Source of the DNA: Amycolatopsis sp. CA-126428
GTDB taxonomy: Bacteria; Actinomycetota; Actinomycetes; Mycobacteriales; Pseudonocardiaceae
Direction of reading: 5' to 3'
DNA length: 64,000 nt
NCBI RefSeq assembly: GCF_002904335.1
Contig: NZ_PPHF01000158.1
Coordinates: 1 to 64,000, forward strand
The notes under the pieces were generated by a model. That model saw nothing but the letters and a program-made list of their open reading frames with translations. It was not told the DNA's origin and did no database searches. Position numbers and translations under genes: made by a program. How positions within the stretch are numbered: position 1 is the stretch's first letter; each line of letters opens with the position of its first letter. This document shows positions 43,855 through 51,814 of the stretch, piece by piece.

Positions 43855-43896
43855 ACGAAAGCGGGGGCCCGGCTTCGGCCGGGCCCCCGCTTTCGT
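43855..43896. terminator. Strong (bidirectional) terminator of the fab operon
   Basis: A perfect stem of about 19 bases with loop TTCG (43874-43877): the inner GC-rich arms are 43861-43873 and 43878-43890, extended by ACGAAA/TTTCGT. The symmetric A and T flanks let it end both fabF and the convergent gene at 43899. Confidence 0.9.
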
Positions 43897-43898
43897 CT

Positions 43899-44498
43899 TC
43901 AGCACTTTTCGTGTTCGGGCGGCGGCCCGCCGTCGATGGCGGCGGCGATCTTCAGGGCCTTGTTTTCGAGCACCATCGGCAGGACGAGCCGCCACTTGAT
44001 GCACGGCTCGCGGAAGAACAGCGGGGCGTCTTCGACCGCCTGCCGGCTGGTGAACCCGACCAGGACCCGCAGCGAGTTCCCGGACGAGCGCTCGATCCGG
44101 TAGACGAGGGCGTCGCTGTCCTTTGTGGTGCGCACCCCCCGCTTCCAGTCGGCCTGCGTCTGGGAGGCGGCCCGCTCGTCGGTGACCACCTCGGTCCACA
44201 GCGGGTACTGCCTGGTGTTGATGGCCGCGAAGTACTTCTCCAGCACCCGGCGGACGGTATCGGCCTGCGGGTGCCGCTTGGCGTCGTCGGTCATCCGGAC
44301 GCCGTCGTCCACCGCGGCCGGCGCGCCGATGCTGGACGACGACGGCGTCGACACCGCGACGGAGGCGTCGTCGGCGGGCTGGTCGGGACGGCGGTAGATT
44401 TCGCGCGCGAGCAAGCCGCCACCGACGGTCACGGACAGCACCACGACCACGACGGGCACCAGCCAGCGCTGGCGAGAGCTGGGGGCGGGGGTGGTCAC
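43899..44498 (-). CDS. Membrane-anchored extracytoplasmic protein (NTF2-like)
   Basis: A 199-residue protein of unknown function. An N-terminal membrane helix (residues about 13-34) is followed by a serine-rich linker and a soluble domain whose start, VLEKYFAAINTRQYPLWTEVV, looks like an NTF2/SnoaL fold. Two cysteines (in EPCIKW and the last residue) may pair outside the membrane. GTG start; no clear ribosome site. It converges on fabF and shares its terminator, 32 bp downstream of the DUF3145 gene on the same strand. Confidence 0.6.
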   Translation of the reverse strand: MTTPAPSSRQRWLVPVVVVVLSVTVGGGLLAREIYRRPDQPADDASVAVSTPSSSSIGAPAAVDDGVRMTDDAKRHPQADTVRRVLEKYFAAINTRQYPLWTEVVTDERAASQTQADWKRGVRTTKDSDALVYRIERSSGNSLRVLVGFTSRQAVEDAPLFFREPCIKWRLVLPMVLENKALKIAAAIDGGPPPEHEKC

Positions 44499-44529
44499 GC
44501 GGAAAGCGTACCGGCCCCCGTCCCGGAGC

Positions 44530-45033
44530 TCAGCCGACCTGGTGCAGCCAGGTCACCGGCGCGCCGTCCCCGGCGTGGCGGAAGGGCTCGAGCGCCTCGT
44601 CCCAGCTCGCGGCCAGGAGCTCGTCCAGCTTGTGCGCGAGGGACTCCCCGCCGCGGGTCATGGCGACGAGTGCGCGCAGCTGGTCCTCGCCCACCACGAT
44701 GTCGCCGTTGGCGCTGGTCCGTCCGTGCCACAGGCCGAGGCCGGGCGCGAAGCAGAACCGTTCGCCGTCGACGCCCGCGCTGGGCTCTTCGGTCACCTCG
44801 AACCGAATCATCGGCCACGCCTTGAGGGCGGACGCCAATCTGGCGCCGGTGCCCGCGGGCGCGCGCCATCCGCATTCGGCGCGAAGCTGACCCGGACTGG
44901 CCGGCTGCGCCGTCCACTTCAGGTCAACGCGGGCACCCAGGGTGCCCGAAATGGCCCACTCGACGTGCGGACACACCGCAGACGGCGACGAGTGGACGTA
45001 CACCACACCTCGGGTGCTGCCACGGGTGCTCAC
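44530..45033 (-). CDS. DUF3145 family protein
   Basis: A 167-residue protein of the actinobacterial DUF3145 family. Conserved marks are RGVVYVHSSPSAVCPHVEWA at the N-terminus and RFCFAPGLGLWHGRTSANGDI in the middle. GTG has GGAGGT 4 bases upstream. The gene lies beside fabF in Streptomyces as well, so a link to lipid metabolism is suggested by gene order only. Function unknown. Confidence 0.88.
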   Translation of the reverse strand: MSTRGSTRGVVYVHSSPSAVCPHVEWAISGTLGARVDLKWTAQPASPGQLRAECGWRAPAGTGARLASALKAWPMIRFEVTEEPSAGVDGERFCFAPGLGLWHGRTSANGDIVVGEDQLRALVAMTRGGESLAHKLDELLAASWDEALEPFRHAGDGAPVTWLHQVG

Positions 45034-45305
45034 TGCTACCTCCGCTTGTTGCTCGACGAGGGACGTCTTCCCCTACGCCCTACTTCGAGCTGCAGCGCGG
45101 CCTCAGTGCGGCTCCCGAATGCCGCCTCCGATGCGTTGTAGCACATTCTGCACCCCAACCGTGCCGTTTGGCCACACGAACACCACAAGTCACCCGCCCC
45201 ACACTTTCGGAGGGCAAGCGGCCGCGGCGCGCCCGTGTCGCGCGGATCCTTGCGCTGGGCGCGCTAGCGTGAGGATTCGGAACGACGAGCAGGGGAGGGA
45301 CAGCG

Positions 45306-47198
45306 GTGCGACTGGTGCGCCTGGAGCGGCAGCAGTCCCGGGTGGCGGACGACATCCGGGCCGCGCTGGCGTCCCTGGGCCGCGGCAGCACCGTGATCGG
45401 CGGGATCGCCTTGGTGGGCGTGGGCGGGGTGACGAACCGCCCGATCGAGGCGGTGGTCCTGCTCCCCCACGGCGTGATCATCGTGATCGGCGTGGACCTC
45501 CCGGACCCGGCCCTGCGCCTGGAGGCCCCGCTGGGCGGCCCGTGGAAGGCGGACGGCTGGCCCCTCGTCGCGGACGACGATTCGGTGAACCCGGCCACGG
45601 AAGCGCTGGACATCTCGCAAGCTTGCGAACGGCAAATTGCCGCCCTGGTCCCGGGAACGGCCCCGGTGGGCACGATCATCGCGGTGGGACCGTACGTGGA
45701 GACGGTCGACCAGCCGGCAGCCGACCTGGCCGGCCCGGTCCGGGTCCTGCACCCGACCCCGACGACGATGCTGGCGGCCACGGTATCCCTGGCCACGGCG
45801 CACCGGCCGCGCTCGGTGGACCAGGTGCGGGCCCTGATCAGGGGACTGGCGCCGGCGGCACCGGAGTTCACGGACGAGGTCCTGCTGGCCGAGGGCTTCA
45901 GCCGCCTGACGGACGACGCACCCCCGGAGTCCCTTTGGGACGATGCCCCACAGCCGCCGGCTTCGTCGGCAGCGCCGGCGGGGGTGGGGACCACCGACTG
46001 GCGGACCAAGACGCCGGTCGAGGCCGCACCGGAGCCCGCGGCGGTTTCGGAGGCTGAAGTTCCTGCGGCCTCAGAGGTTTCGGAGACCGCAGTTCCTGCG
46101 GCCTCAGAGATTCCGGAGGCCGGCGTTCCTGCGGCCTCAGAGATTCCGGAGGCCGACGTTCCTGCGGCTGCGGACGCTACCGAGGCTCTTTCGCCACCCG
46201 CCCAGGCGGACTCGAGGCCTGCGGATCCCTCGGCGCGGCCGGTGTTCCCGGGCACCGGTTTCCCGCCCGCCGAGGCCACCTCGTCGGAGGGTTCCGAACC
46301 GGTCGAATCCTCCGCTGCCGAAACCGAGCGAACCGAAAACCTCCGCCTTCCCGCGCCCAGCAGCGACCAAACCGCGGCTCTCGACCCCTCCGCTACAGCC
46401 GGGCAAGCGCCCGAGCCACCGGCCCCGCAGCTCGCTGCAGCCGAGCACGCCGCCGAACCTCCAGCACCGCCCGCAAACACCGAGCAGGCCACCCCGCACC
46501 CCACCCCATCCGAGCCGCCCCAGGGCGCTCCTTCCGCCCCTCCGCCCGCGGCCTCCCCGCAGCCCTTCCCCCGCCCGCGGCCGAAACCCGAGCCCGCCGC
46601 CGCGCCCCGCACCGTCCGCTGGCTCCCCCTCGGCGCCATCGGTGCCCTCGTCCTCCTAGTCGTCGCCGCCGTCGTCGTGGCCACCACCGGTGATGACACC
46701 GCGGCCGCTCCGGCGCCGCCGCCGGCCACCTCGAAACCGCAGCCGCCGCCCACCACTCCGGTGCGAAGCCTCCAGTTCGCCCTTCGCGCCGCCGGCGGTG
46801 ATCAGCGATGTGCCTCCCACGCCTTCGGGGATGCCCAGGCCAGCCTGCAGCAGACCAGTTGCTCCGGCGTCAAACGCGCCAGCTACGCCGCGACCGTCGA
46901 CGGCCGCGGCGGGGCCGTCACCGTCGGGGTCGTCGAATTCCCCGATGCCGCGCAAGCCGCCGCCTTCAAGGCCGTGGCCGACACCCCGGGCGGGGGCGGG
47001 GTCCTCGACCTCGCCACCGAGACCGGTCAGTGGGGCGCCACCCCCGTCCCGCGGTTCGAGAACGCCGCCTACGCCAGCAAGCTCGACGGCTCGTCCGTCC
47101 GGATCGTGCAGGCCGTCTGGGCGCCGGGACCGTCCACTCCGGACGATCCCGGCCTGGCCAGGGCGGCCGAGGCCGCCCTCGACCTGCCCGCCCAGTAG
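45306..47198 (+). CDS. Large membrane-anchored protein with alanine/proline-rich repeats
   Basis: A 630-residue protein I cannot assign to a named family. An N-terminal globular part (about 1-200) with GVGGVTNRPIEAVVLLPHG resembles NERD-like domains without clear catalytic residues. A disordered Ala/Pro/Glu-rich region follows (about 210-435), with four tandem 11-residue repeats (VPAASEIPEAG type) at 252-294. A membrane helix lies at about 440-460, and an extracytoplasmic domain of about 150 residues has two cysteines. GTG start with GGGAGGGA upstream. No signal peptide, so the N-terminus is inside the cell. Confidence 0.6.
   Translation: MRLVRLERQQSRVADDIRAALASLGRGSTVIGGIALVGVGGVTNRPIEAVVLLPHGVIIVIGVDLPDPALRLEAPLGGPWKADGWPLVADDDSVNPATEALDISQACERQIAALVPGTAPVGTIIAVGPYVETVDQPAADLAGPVRVLHPTPTTMLAATVSLATAHRPRSVDQVRALIRGLAPAAPEFTDEVLLAEGFSRLTDDAPPESLWDDAPQPPASSAAPAGVGTTDWRTKTPVEAAPEPAAVSEAEVPAASEVSETAVPAASEIPEAGVPAASEIPEADVPAAADATEALSPPAQADSRPADPSARPVFPGTGFPPAEATSSEGSEPVESSAAETERTENLRLPAPSSDQTAALDPSATAGQAPEPPAPQLAAAEHAAEPPAPPANTEQATPHPTPSEPPQGAPSAPPPAASPQPFPRPRPKPEPAAAPRTVRWLPLGAIGALVLLVVAAVVVATTGDDTAAAPAPPPATSKPQPPPTTPVRSLQFALRAAGGDQRCASHAFGDAQASLQQTSCSGVKRASYAATVDGRGGAVTVGVVEFPDAAQAAAFKAVADTPGGGGVLDLATETGQWGATPVPRFENAAYASKLDGSSVRIVQAVWAPGPSTPDDPGLARAAEAALDLPAQ
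46059..46190 (+). repeat. Four tandem 33-bp repeats inside the 630-aa gene
   Basis: The unit begins GTTCCTGCGGC at 46059, 46092, 46125 and 46158, exactly 33 bases apart. The second and third copies are nearly identical, while the fourth has diverged. Each encodes 11 residues, so copy number can change without a frameshift. Confidence 0.85.
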
Positions 47199-47201
47199 CC
47201 C

Positions 47202-48596
47202 TCAGAGCCCGTACGCCTCCAGCAGCCGCAGCCACACCTCGCTGATCGTCGGGAACGACGGCACCGCGTGCCACAGCCGGTCCAGGGGCACCTCGGCGAC
47301 GATCGCGATCGTCGCCGAATGCAGCAGCTCCGAGACGTCCTGGCCGACGAACGTCACGCCCAGGAGCACGTTCCGCTCCGTGTCGACGACCATCCGGGCC
47401 TTGCCCGTGTACCCGTCCGCGTGCAGGGACGAACCCGCCACCGCGATGTCGATGTCGACGACGCGGTCCGCCGAGCCCGGCCGCGCGTCCGCCAGGCCGA
47501 CGGCCGCCACCTCCGGGTCGGTGAACACCACCTGCGGCACCGCGTGGTGGTCGGCCGTCGCGGTGAACCGGCTCCACGGCGAGGGCGACACCGGCGTGCC
47601 CGCGGCCAGCGCCGCCACCGTGTCCCCCGCCGCGCGGGCGCCGTACTTGCCCTGGTGGGTCAGCGGCGCCCGGCCGGTGACGTCGCCGGCCGCGTACAGC
47701 CAGTCACCGTCCACTGCGGACACCCGGCCGGTGTCGTCGGTCTCCAGCGGGTGCCCGGGCTCGACACCGAGCCGCTCCAAGCCGAGCCCGGCGGTCGCGG
47801 GACGGCGGCCCGTGGCCACCAGGAACTCGTCGACGACGAGCGCCGAGCCGTCCTTCAGCGTCAGCTCGGTCCCGAACTGCCCGGCGGCCACCTGCGAAAC
47901 ACCCGACTCCGTGTGCACGACGACGCCCGCCTCACGCAGCCCCGCCAGCACCAGGCCACCGGCGAACCCGGCGTTGCGCGGCAGCGGCCGCGGGCCGGAG
48001 ATCACCAGGTGGACCTCCGACCCCAGCGACGCGAACGCCTGCGCCATCTCCACGCCGACCACGCCGCCGCCGAGGACGCCGAGCCGGGGCGGCACGGAAG
48101 ACGCCGACGTCGCTTCACGCGAACCCCACGGGCGGATCGTGTCGAGCCCGGGGATCGACGGCGTGCTGGGCACGCTGCCGGTGCAGACGATCACCGCGTG
48201 CCGGGCGGTCAGCACGCGGTCACCGCCGACGGTCACTTCCCGCTCCCCGGTGATTTCCCCGTGCCCGCGAACCGGCTCGATGCCCGCGCCGCGGGCCCAG
48301 TCGACCTGTCCCGAGTCGTCGCCCTTGCCGGTGAACCAGTCACGGCGTGCGAACACCGCCGCCGGGTCGATCCGGTCGCCGACCGGCACGCCGGGCACGC
48401 GCTTCGCGGCGGCGAGGAGATTTCCCGGCCGCAGCAACGCCTTGCTCGGGATGCAGGCCCAGTAGGAGCACTCGCCGCCGAAACGTTCGTGCTCGACGAG
48501 GGCGACTTTCAGGCCTCCGCGAGCCGCTCGTTCGGCGGCCACCTCCCCCACCGGACCCGCACCGACCACCACTACGTCAAAAGTCTCTGCAGCCAT
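47202..48596 (-). CDS. FAD-dependent pyridine nucleotide-disulfide oxidoreductase
   Basis: A 464-residue flavoprotein of the lipoamide dehydrogenase/mercuric reductase family. FAD motif VVVVGAGPVGEVAAE (residues 8-22), redox pair C43/C48 in GGECSYWACIPSK, a second Rossmann motif GVLGGGVVGVEMAQAF, and the C-terminal dimer domain with HSATIAI. The C-terminal His-x4-Glu pair typical of lipoamide dehydrogenase (HAHPT) is replaced by HAVPSFPTISE, which keeps a histidine and glutamate. True substrate uncertain. ATG 48596 starts the fold directly; ribosome site weak. Divergent from the Lsr2-like gene. Confidence 0.82.
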   Translation of the reverse strand: MAAETFDVVVVGAGPVGEVAAERAARGGLKVALVEHERFGGECSYWACIPSKALLRPGNLLAAAKRVPGVPVGDRIDPAAVFARRDWFTGKGDDSGQVDWARGAGIEPVRGHGEITGEREVTVGGDRVLTARHAVIVCTGSVPSTPSIPGLDTIRPWGSREATSASSVPPRLGVLGGGVVGVEMAQAFASLGSEVHLVISGPRPLPRNAGFAGGLVLAGLREAGVVVHTESGVSQVAAGQFGTELTLKDGSALVVDEFLVATGRRPATAGLGLERLGVEPGHPLETDDTGRVSAVDGDWLYAAGDVTGRAPLTHQGKYGARAAGDTVAALAAGTPVSPSPWSRFTATADHHAVPQVVFTDPEVAAVGLADARPGSADRVVDIDIAVAGSSLHADGYTGKARMVVDTERNVLLGVTFVGQDVSELLHSATIAIVAEVPLDRLWHAVPSFPTISEVWLRLLEAYGL

Positions 48597-48738
48597 GGCT
48601 TCAGCGCACACCACCACGCGGGATCACGCAAGCCAGCGGTTATCCTCCGTCGGGAAGCTGCAAGTTTTCGGCGGCACCGGGTGCCGTCGGACCCGGTGCT
48701 CGCGAACACATCACACGTTCGAGCACGGGAGGTTTGTC

Positions 48739-49212
48739 GTGGCCAGGAACACGGCTGTGCGGGTGCTGGATGATCTGACCGGTGCGCCCGCGGCGGAGAC
48801 CGTCGGCTTCGGCCTGGACGGCATCGACTACGACATCGACCTCTCCGTCGCCAACGCCGAGGCGTTGCGCGAGCTCCTGCAGCGGTACGCCGACGCCGGC
48901 CGCCGCACCGGCGGCCGCAAGAACCGGCCGCGGCTCGTCCCCGGCGCGCAGAAGACCGCGCCGAAGACCCCGCCGAAGCCGGCCACCGCAACGGCCGCAC
49001 CCGCCAAGGCCGCCCCCAGCAAGGCTGCACCCATCAAGGCCGTGGCCGCCAAGACAAAGGCCGCCGCCGCCAGGCCCGCGCCGGCGAAGCCGACCCGCAC
49101 GCAGGCCGAGCCGGCGAAGTCCCTGCAGGCCAAGAAGGCCGCGGAGCCGAAGGCCACCACCCGTGCGGCCGCGCGCAAAGTGCCGACCGTCACGTTCTCG
49201 GCGGCCGAGTAA
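48739..49212 (+). CDS. Lsr2 N-terminal domain protein with histone H1-like tail
   Basis: A 157-residue nucleoid-type protein. Residues about 1-60 match the Lsr2 dimerisation domain: VRVLDDLTGAPAAETVGFGL, DGIDYDIDLSVANAEALREL and AGRRTGGRK. The DNA-binding C-terminal domain of Lsr2, with its RGR minor-groove hook, is missing. In its place is a low-complexity tail of about 90 residues rich in alanine, lysine and proline (KAAP-type repeats), like histone H1 or the tails of actinobacterial HupB. GTG has GGGAGG 6 bases upstream. Probably binds DNA through the charged tail and bridges through the Lsr2 domain. Confidence 0.8.
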   Translation: MARNTAVRVLDDLTGAPAAETVGFGLDGIDYDIDLSVANAEALRELLQRYADAGRRTGGRKNRPRLVPGAQKTAPKTPPKPATATAAPAKAAPSKAAPIKAVAAKTKAAAARPAPAKPTRTQAEPAKSLQAKKAAEPKATTRAAARKVPTVTFSAAE

Positions 49213-49242
49213 GTCCACAGTAGACAAATAGCGCCCCGGGTG

Positions 49243-49286
49243 TCGTGAGTGGTAACGCGGGTTCTAACCCTCTTCACCACTCACGA
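49243..49286. repeat. REP-like palindromic element, copy 2
   Basis: Arms 49243-49263 and 49266-49286 pair with three mismatches. One arm differs from copy 1 (7254-7297) at a single base. It lies between the convergent Lsr2-like and lipoate ligase genes and could also terminate both. Confidence 0.72.
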
Positions 49287-49316
49287 CCAGCCGCGGTAGC
49301 GCGCCGGACGGACGGC

Positions 49317-50048
49317 TCAGGCCGCGCGCTGGGCGCCGTCGGCGTGCCAGGCCGGGTAGTGGTAGCGGGTGTGCAGCAACGCCCGCTGCCGCGCCAGCTC
49401 GGCCGCCGACGGCGGGCGGGGCACGAACGTCCCGAGCAGCTGCGACGCCGCGGCCCGCACCGCCGCTTCGACCGCCGGGAACCCGGGCCGCAGGCCGTGC
49501 TCGGCCAGCGACGCCACCGGGCTGCGGTGCGAGTCGAGCGGCCGCGGGTCCGGCGGCGCGCTGGTCAGGTAGCGGCCGACGAGCCCCGCGGCCGTCTCGA
49601 CCAGCAGCGTCGAGTGGGCCAGCAGGCCGGTCTTGGTGCGGAACACGGCGAACCCGCACAGCTTCGCGTCGCCGACGAACAGCCCGCGGTCGCCGATCCG
49701 CGGCACCAGCCCGAGCTGGTCGACGGCGGCGCTCATCACCTGGCCGAGGGCCTCCAGGGGCCGGTCCGCCGGGCCGGGCAGGACCAGCGTCACGTTCAGG
49801 TTGCCGGGGTCGTGGAACACGGTGCCGCCGCCGCTGGCCCGCCGCAGCACCGGGACGCCGTCGCGGGCGCACTCGTCGGCCCGCACTTCGCGCGCGATCC
49901 GCTGACCGCGCCCCACCACGACGCAGACCGGGTTGCGCCAGAGCCACAGCACCGGTGACTCCGGCGCAACCCGGAGGAGCGCTTCGTCGAAAGCGAGGTT
50001 CTCGGCCGGATCCGTGAACGCGGCACGGACGTCCGACCCGGTCGTCAT
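49317..50048 (-). CDS. Lipoate-protein ligase A family protein
   Basis: A 243-residue member of the biotin/lipoate protein ligase family. The family motifs are NLAFDEALL, VVVGRGQR, RRASGGGTVFHDPGNLN (the nucleotide/lipoyl binding loop) and GDAKLCGFA (with the key lysine). It could attach lipoate or octanoate to E2 subunits such as that of pyruvate dehydrogenase, though some relatives have other roles. ATG overlaps the pntB stop (ATGA), so it is the last gene of the transhydrogenase operon. Confidence 0.82.
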   Translation of the reverse strand: MTTGSDVRAAFTDPAENLAFDEALLRVAPESPVLWLWRNPVCVVVGRGQRIAREVRADECARDGVPVLRRASGGGTVFHDPGNLNVTLVLPGPADRPLEALGQVMSAAVDQLGLVPRIGDRGLFVGDAKLCGFAVFRTKTGLLAHSTLLVETAAGLVGRYLTSAPPDPRPLDSHRSPVASLAEHGLRPGFPAVEAAVRAAASQLLGTFVPRPPSAAELARQRALLHTRYHYPAWHADGAQRAA

Positions 50049-51433
50049 AGCGCTTTGAGTTCCTCCACGATCTCGCCCACCGACGACTTGGCGTCCCCGA
50101 AGAGCATGCTGGTCTTCGGATCGTAGAACAGGTCGTTGTCGATTCCGGCGAAGCCCGAGCTCATCCCGCGTTTCAAGACGATCACGGACCGGCTCTCGTT
50201 GACCTTGAGGATCGGCATCCCGTAGATCGGCGAGCTGGGGTCGGTCTGCGCGGCCGGGTTCGTGACGTCGTTCGCGCCGATCACCAGCGCGACGTCGGTC
50301 TGGGCGAACTCGGAGTTGATCTCGTCCATCTCCTTGAGCTGCTCGTACGGCACGTCGGCCTCGGCGAGCAGCACGTTCATGTGCCCGGGCATCCGGCCGG
50401 CCACCGGGTGGATCGCGTACGCGACCGTGATGCCCTTCTTCTCCAGCAGCTTCGCCATCTCGCGGACGGTGTGCTGCGCCTGCGCCACGGCCATGCCGTA
50501 GCCGGGCACCACGACGACCTTGCTCGCGTACGCCATCTGGATCGCGGTGTCGGCCGCGCTCGTGGAACGCACCGGGCGGGCTTCCTTCGTCCCGCTGCCG
50601 GCCGCGACCGCCGGCCCGCCGCCGAAGCCGCCCGCGACGATCGCCGGGATGGACCGGTTCATCGCCTTCGCCATCAGGTTGGTCAGGATGGAGCCGGACG
50701 CGCCGACGATCATGCCGGCCACGATCAGCGCCGTGTTGTCCAGCGCCAGGCCCATCGCCGCGGCCGAGAGCCCGGTGAACGCGTTGAGCAGCGAGATCAC
50801 GACGGGCATGTCCGCGCCGCCGATCGGCAGCACCACGGTGAGGCCGAGGATGCCCGCCGCGACCAGCAGCCCGATGATCAGCAGCTCGTTGTCGCCGCCG
50901 GCGATGATGAGCACCGCGCAGACGACCGCGATCAGCAGGAGCAGCGCGTTGACCGGCTGCTGCAGCTTGCCCATCGTGATCGGGCGGCCGCTGATCAGCT
51001 CCTGCAGCTTGCCGAACGCGACGTTCGAGCCCCAGAAGGAGATCGACCCGATGATCGCCGCGAACAGCGACGCGATCGCGATGTACGCCGGTTCGTGCGC
51101 GTAACCGTCGGTGGAGTTGAACTCGACCCACGCGATGAGCGCGACCGCGCCGCCGCCGACGCCGTTGAACAGCGCCACCATCTGCGGCATCGCGGTCATC
51201 TTGACCCTGCGCGCCGACGGGACGCCGACGACCACGCCGATCCCGACGCCGAGGGCGATCAGCACCCAGTTGCCCATCCCGGGGGTGAGCAGGGTGGCGA
51301 TGACGGCGATGCCCATGCCGACCGCGGCGATCCAGTTGCCGCGGACGGCGGTGCGCGGGCCGGTCAGGCCCATCAGGCCGTAGATGAAGAGGGCGAACGC
51401 GATGATGTAGAGGATCGCGATGAAGTCGGTCAC
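50045..51433 (-). CDS. pntB: NAD(P) transhydrogenase subunit beta
   Basis: A 462-residue subunit of proton-translocating transhydrogenase: nine or so membrane helices (to about residue 275) followed by the NADP-binding domain III with VPGYGMAVAQAQHTVREM and the loop GANDVTNPAAQ. It couples proton entry to NADPH formation from NADH. GTG overlaps the pntAB stop. Confidence 0.95.
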   Translation of the reverse strand: MTDFIAILYIIAFALFIYGLMGLTGPRTAVRGNWIAAVGMGIAVIATLLTPGMGNWVLIALGVGIGVVVGVPSARRVKMTAMPQMVALFNGVGGGAVALIAWVEFNSTDGYAHEPAYIAIASLFAAIIGSISFWGSNVAFGKLQELISGRPITMGKLQQPVNALLLLIAVVCAVLIIAGGDNELLIIGLLVAAGILGLTVVLPIGGADMPVVISLLNAFTGLSAAAMGLALDNTALIVAGMIVGASGSILTNLMAKAMNRSIPAIVAGGFGGGPAVAAGSGTKEARPVRSTSAADTAIQMAYASKVVVVPGYGMAVAQAQHTVREMAKLLEKKGITVAYAIHPVAGRMPGHMNVLLAEADVPYEQLKEMDEINSEFAQTDVALVIGANDVTNPAAQTDPSSPIYGMPILKVNESRSVIVLKRGMSSGFAGIDNDLFYDPKTSMLFGDAKSSVGEIVEELKAL

Positions 51434-51741
51434 TTCTCGTCCTCCTCACCGGCAGCGGGTTTCTTGGCCTTGAACATCGACAGCATCCGGTCGGTGACGA
51501 GGAACCCGCCGACGACGTTGATGGTGCCGAAGGCGATGGCGATCACCAGCAGGATCTTGTTGAACACCCCGTCGACGCCGAGGCCGAGCACGACCAGGCC
51601 GCCCAGCAGCACGATGCCGTGAATGGCGTTGGTGCCGGACATCAGCGGCGTGTGCAGGGTGTTGGGCACCTTGGAGATGACGGCGAAGCCGACGAACCCG
51701 GCGAGCACCAGCACCGCCAGGTTCTGCACCAAAGGACTCAC
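51430..51741 (-). CDS. pntAB: NAD(P) transhydrogenase subunit alpha part 2 (membrane part)
   Basis: A 103-residue membrane subunit with three helices and the conserved VISKVPNTLHTPLMSGTNAIHGIV. In E. coli it is fused to the NAD domain; here it is a separate gene, as in Rhodospirillum and mycobacteria. GTG start with AGGTGG upstream; overlaps pntB. Confidence 0.93.
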   Translation of the reverse strand: MSPLVQNLAVLVLAGFVGFAVISKVPNTLHTPLMSGTNAIHGIVLLGGLVVLGLGVDGVFNKILLVIAIAFGTINVVGGFLVTDRMLSMFKAKKPAAGEEDEK

Positions 51742-51814
51742 GCGCCCACCTCGCTGACGCTCGGTGCGCCGTTCGCCGAAGACGCGGTGTTGAATGGTTC
51801 ACTCGCAGGCTCGT

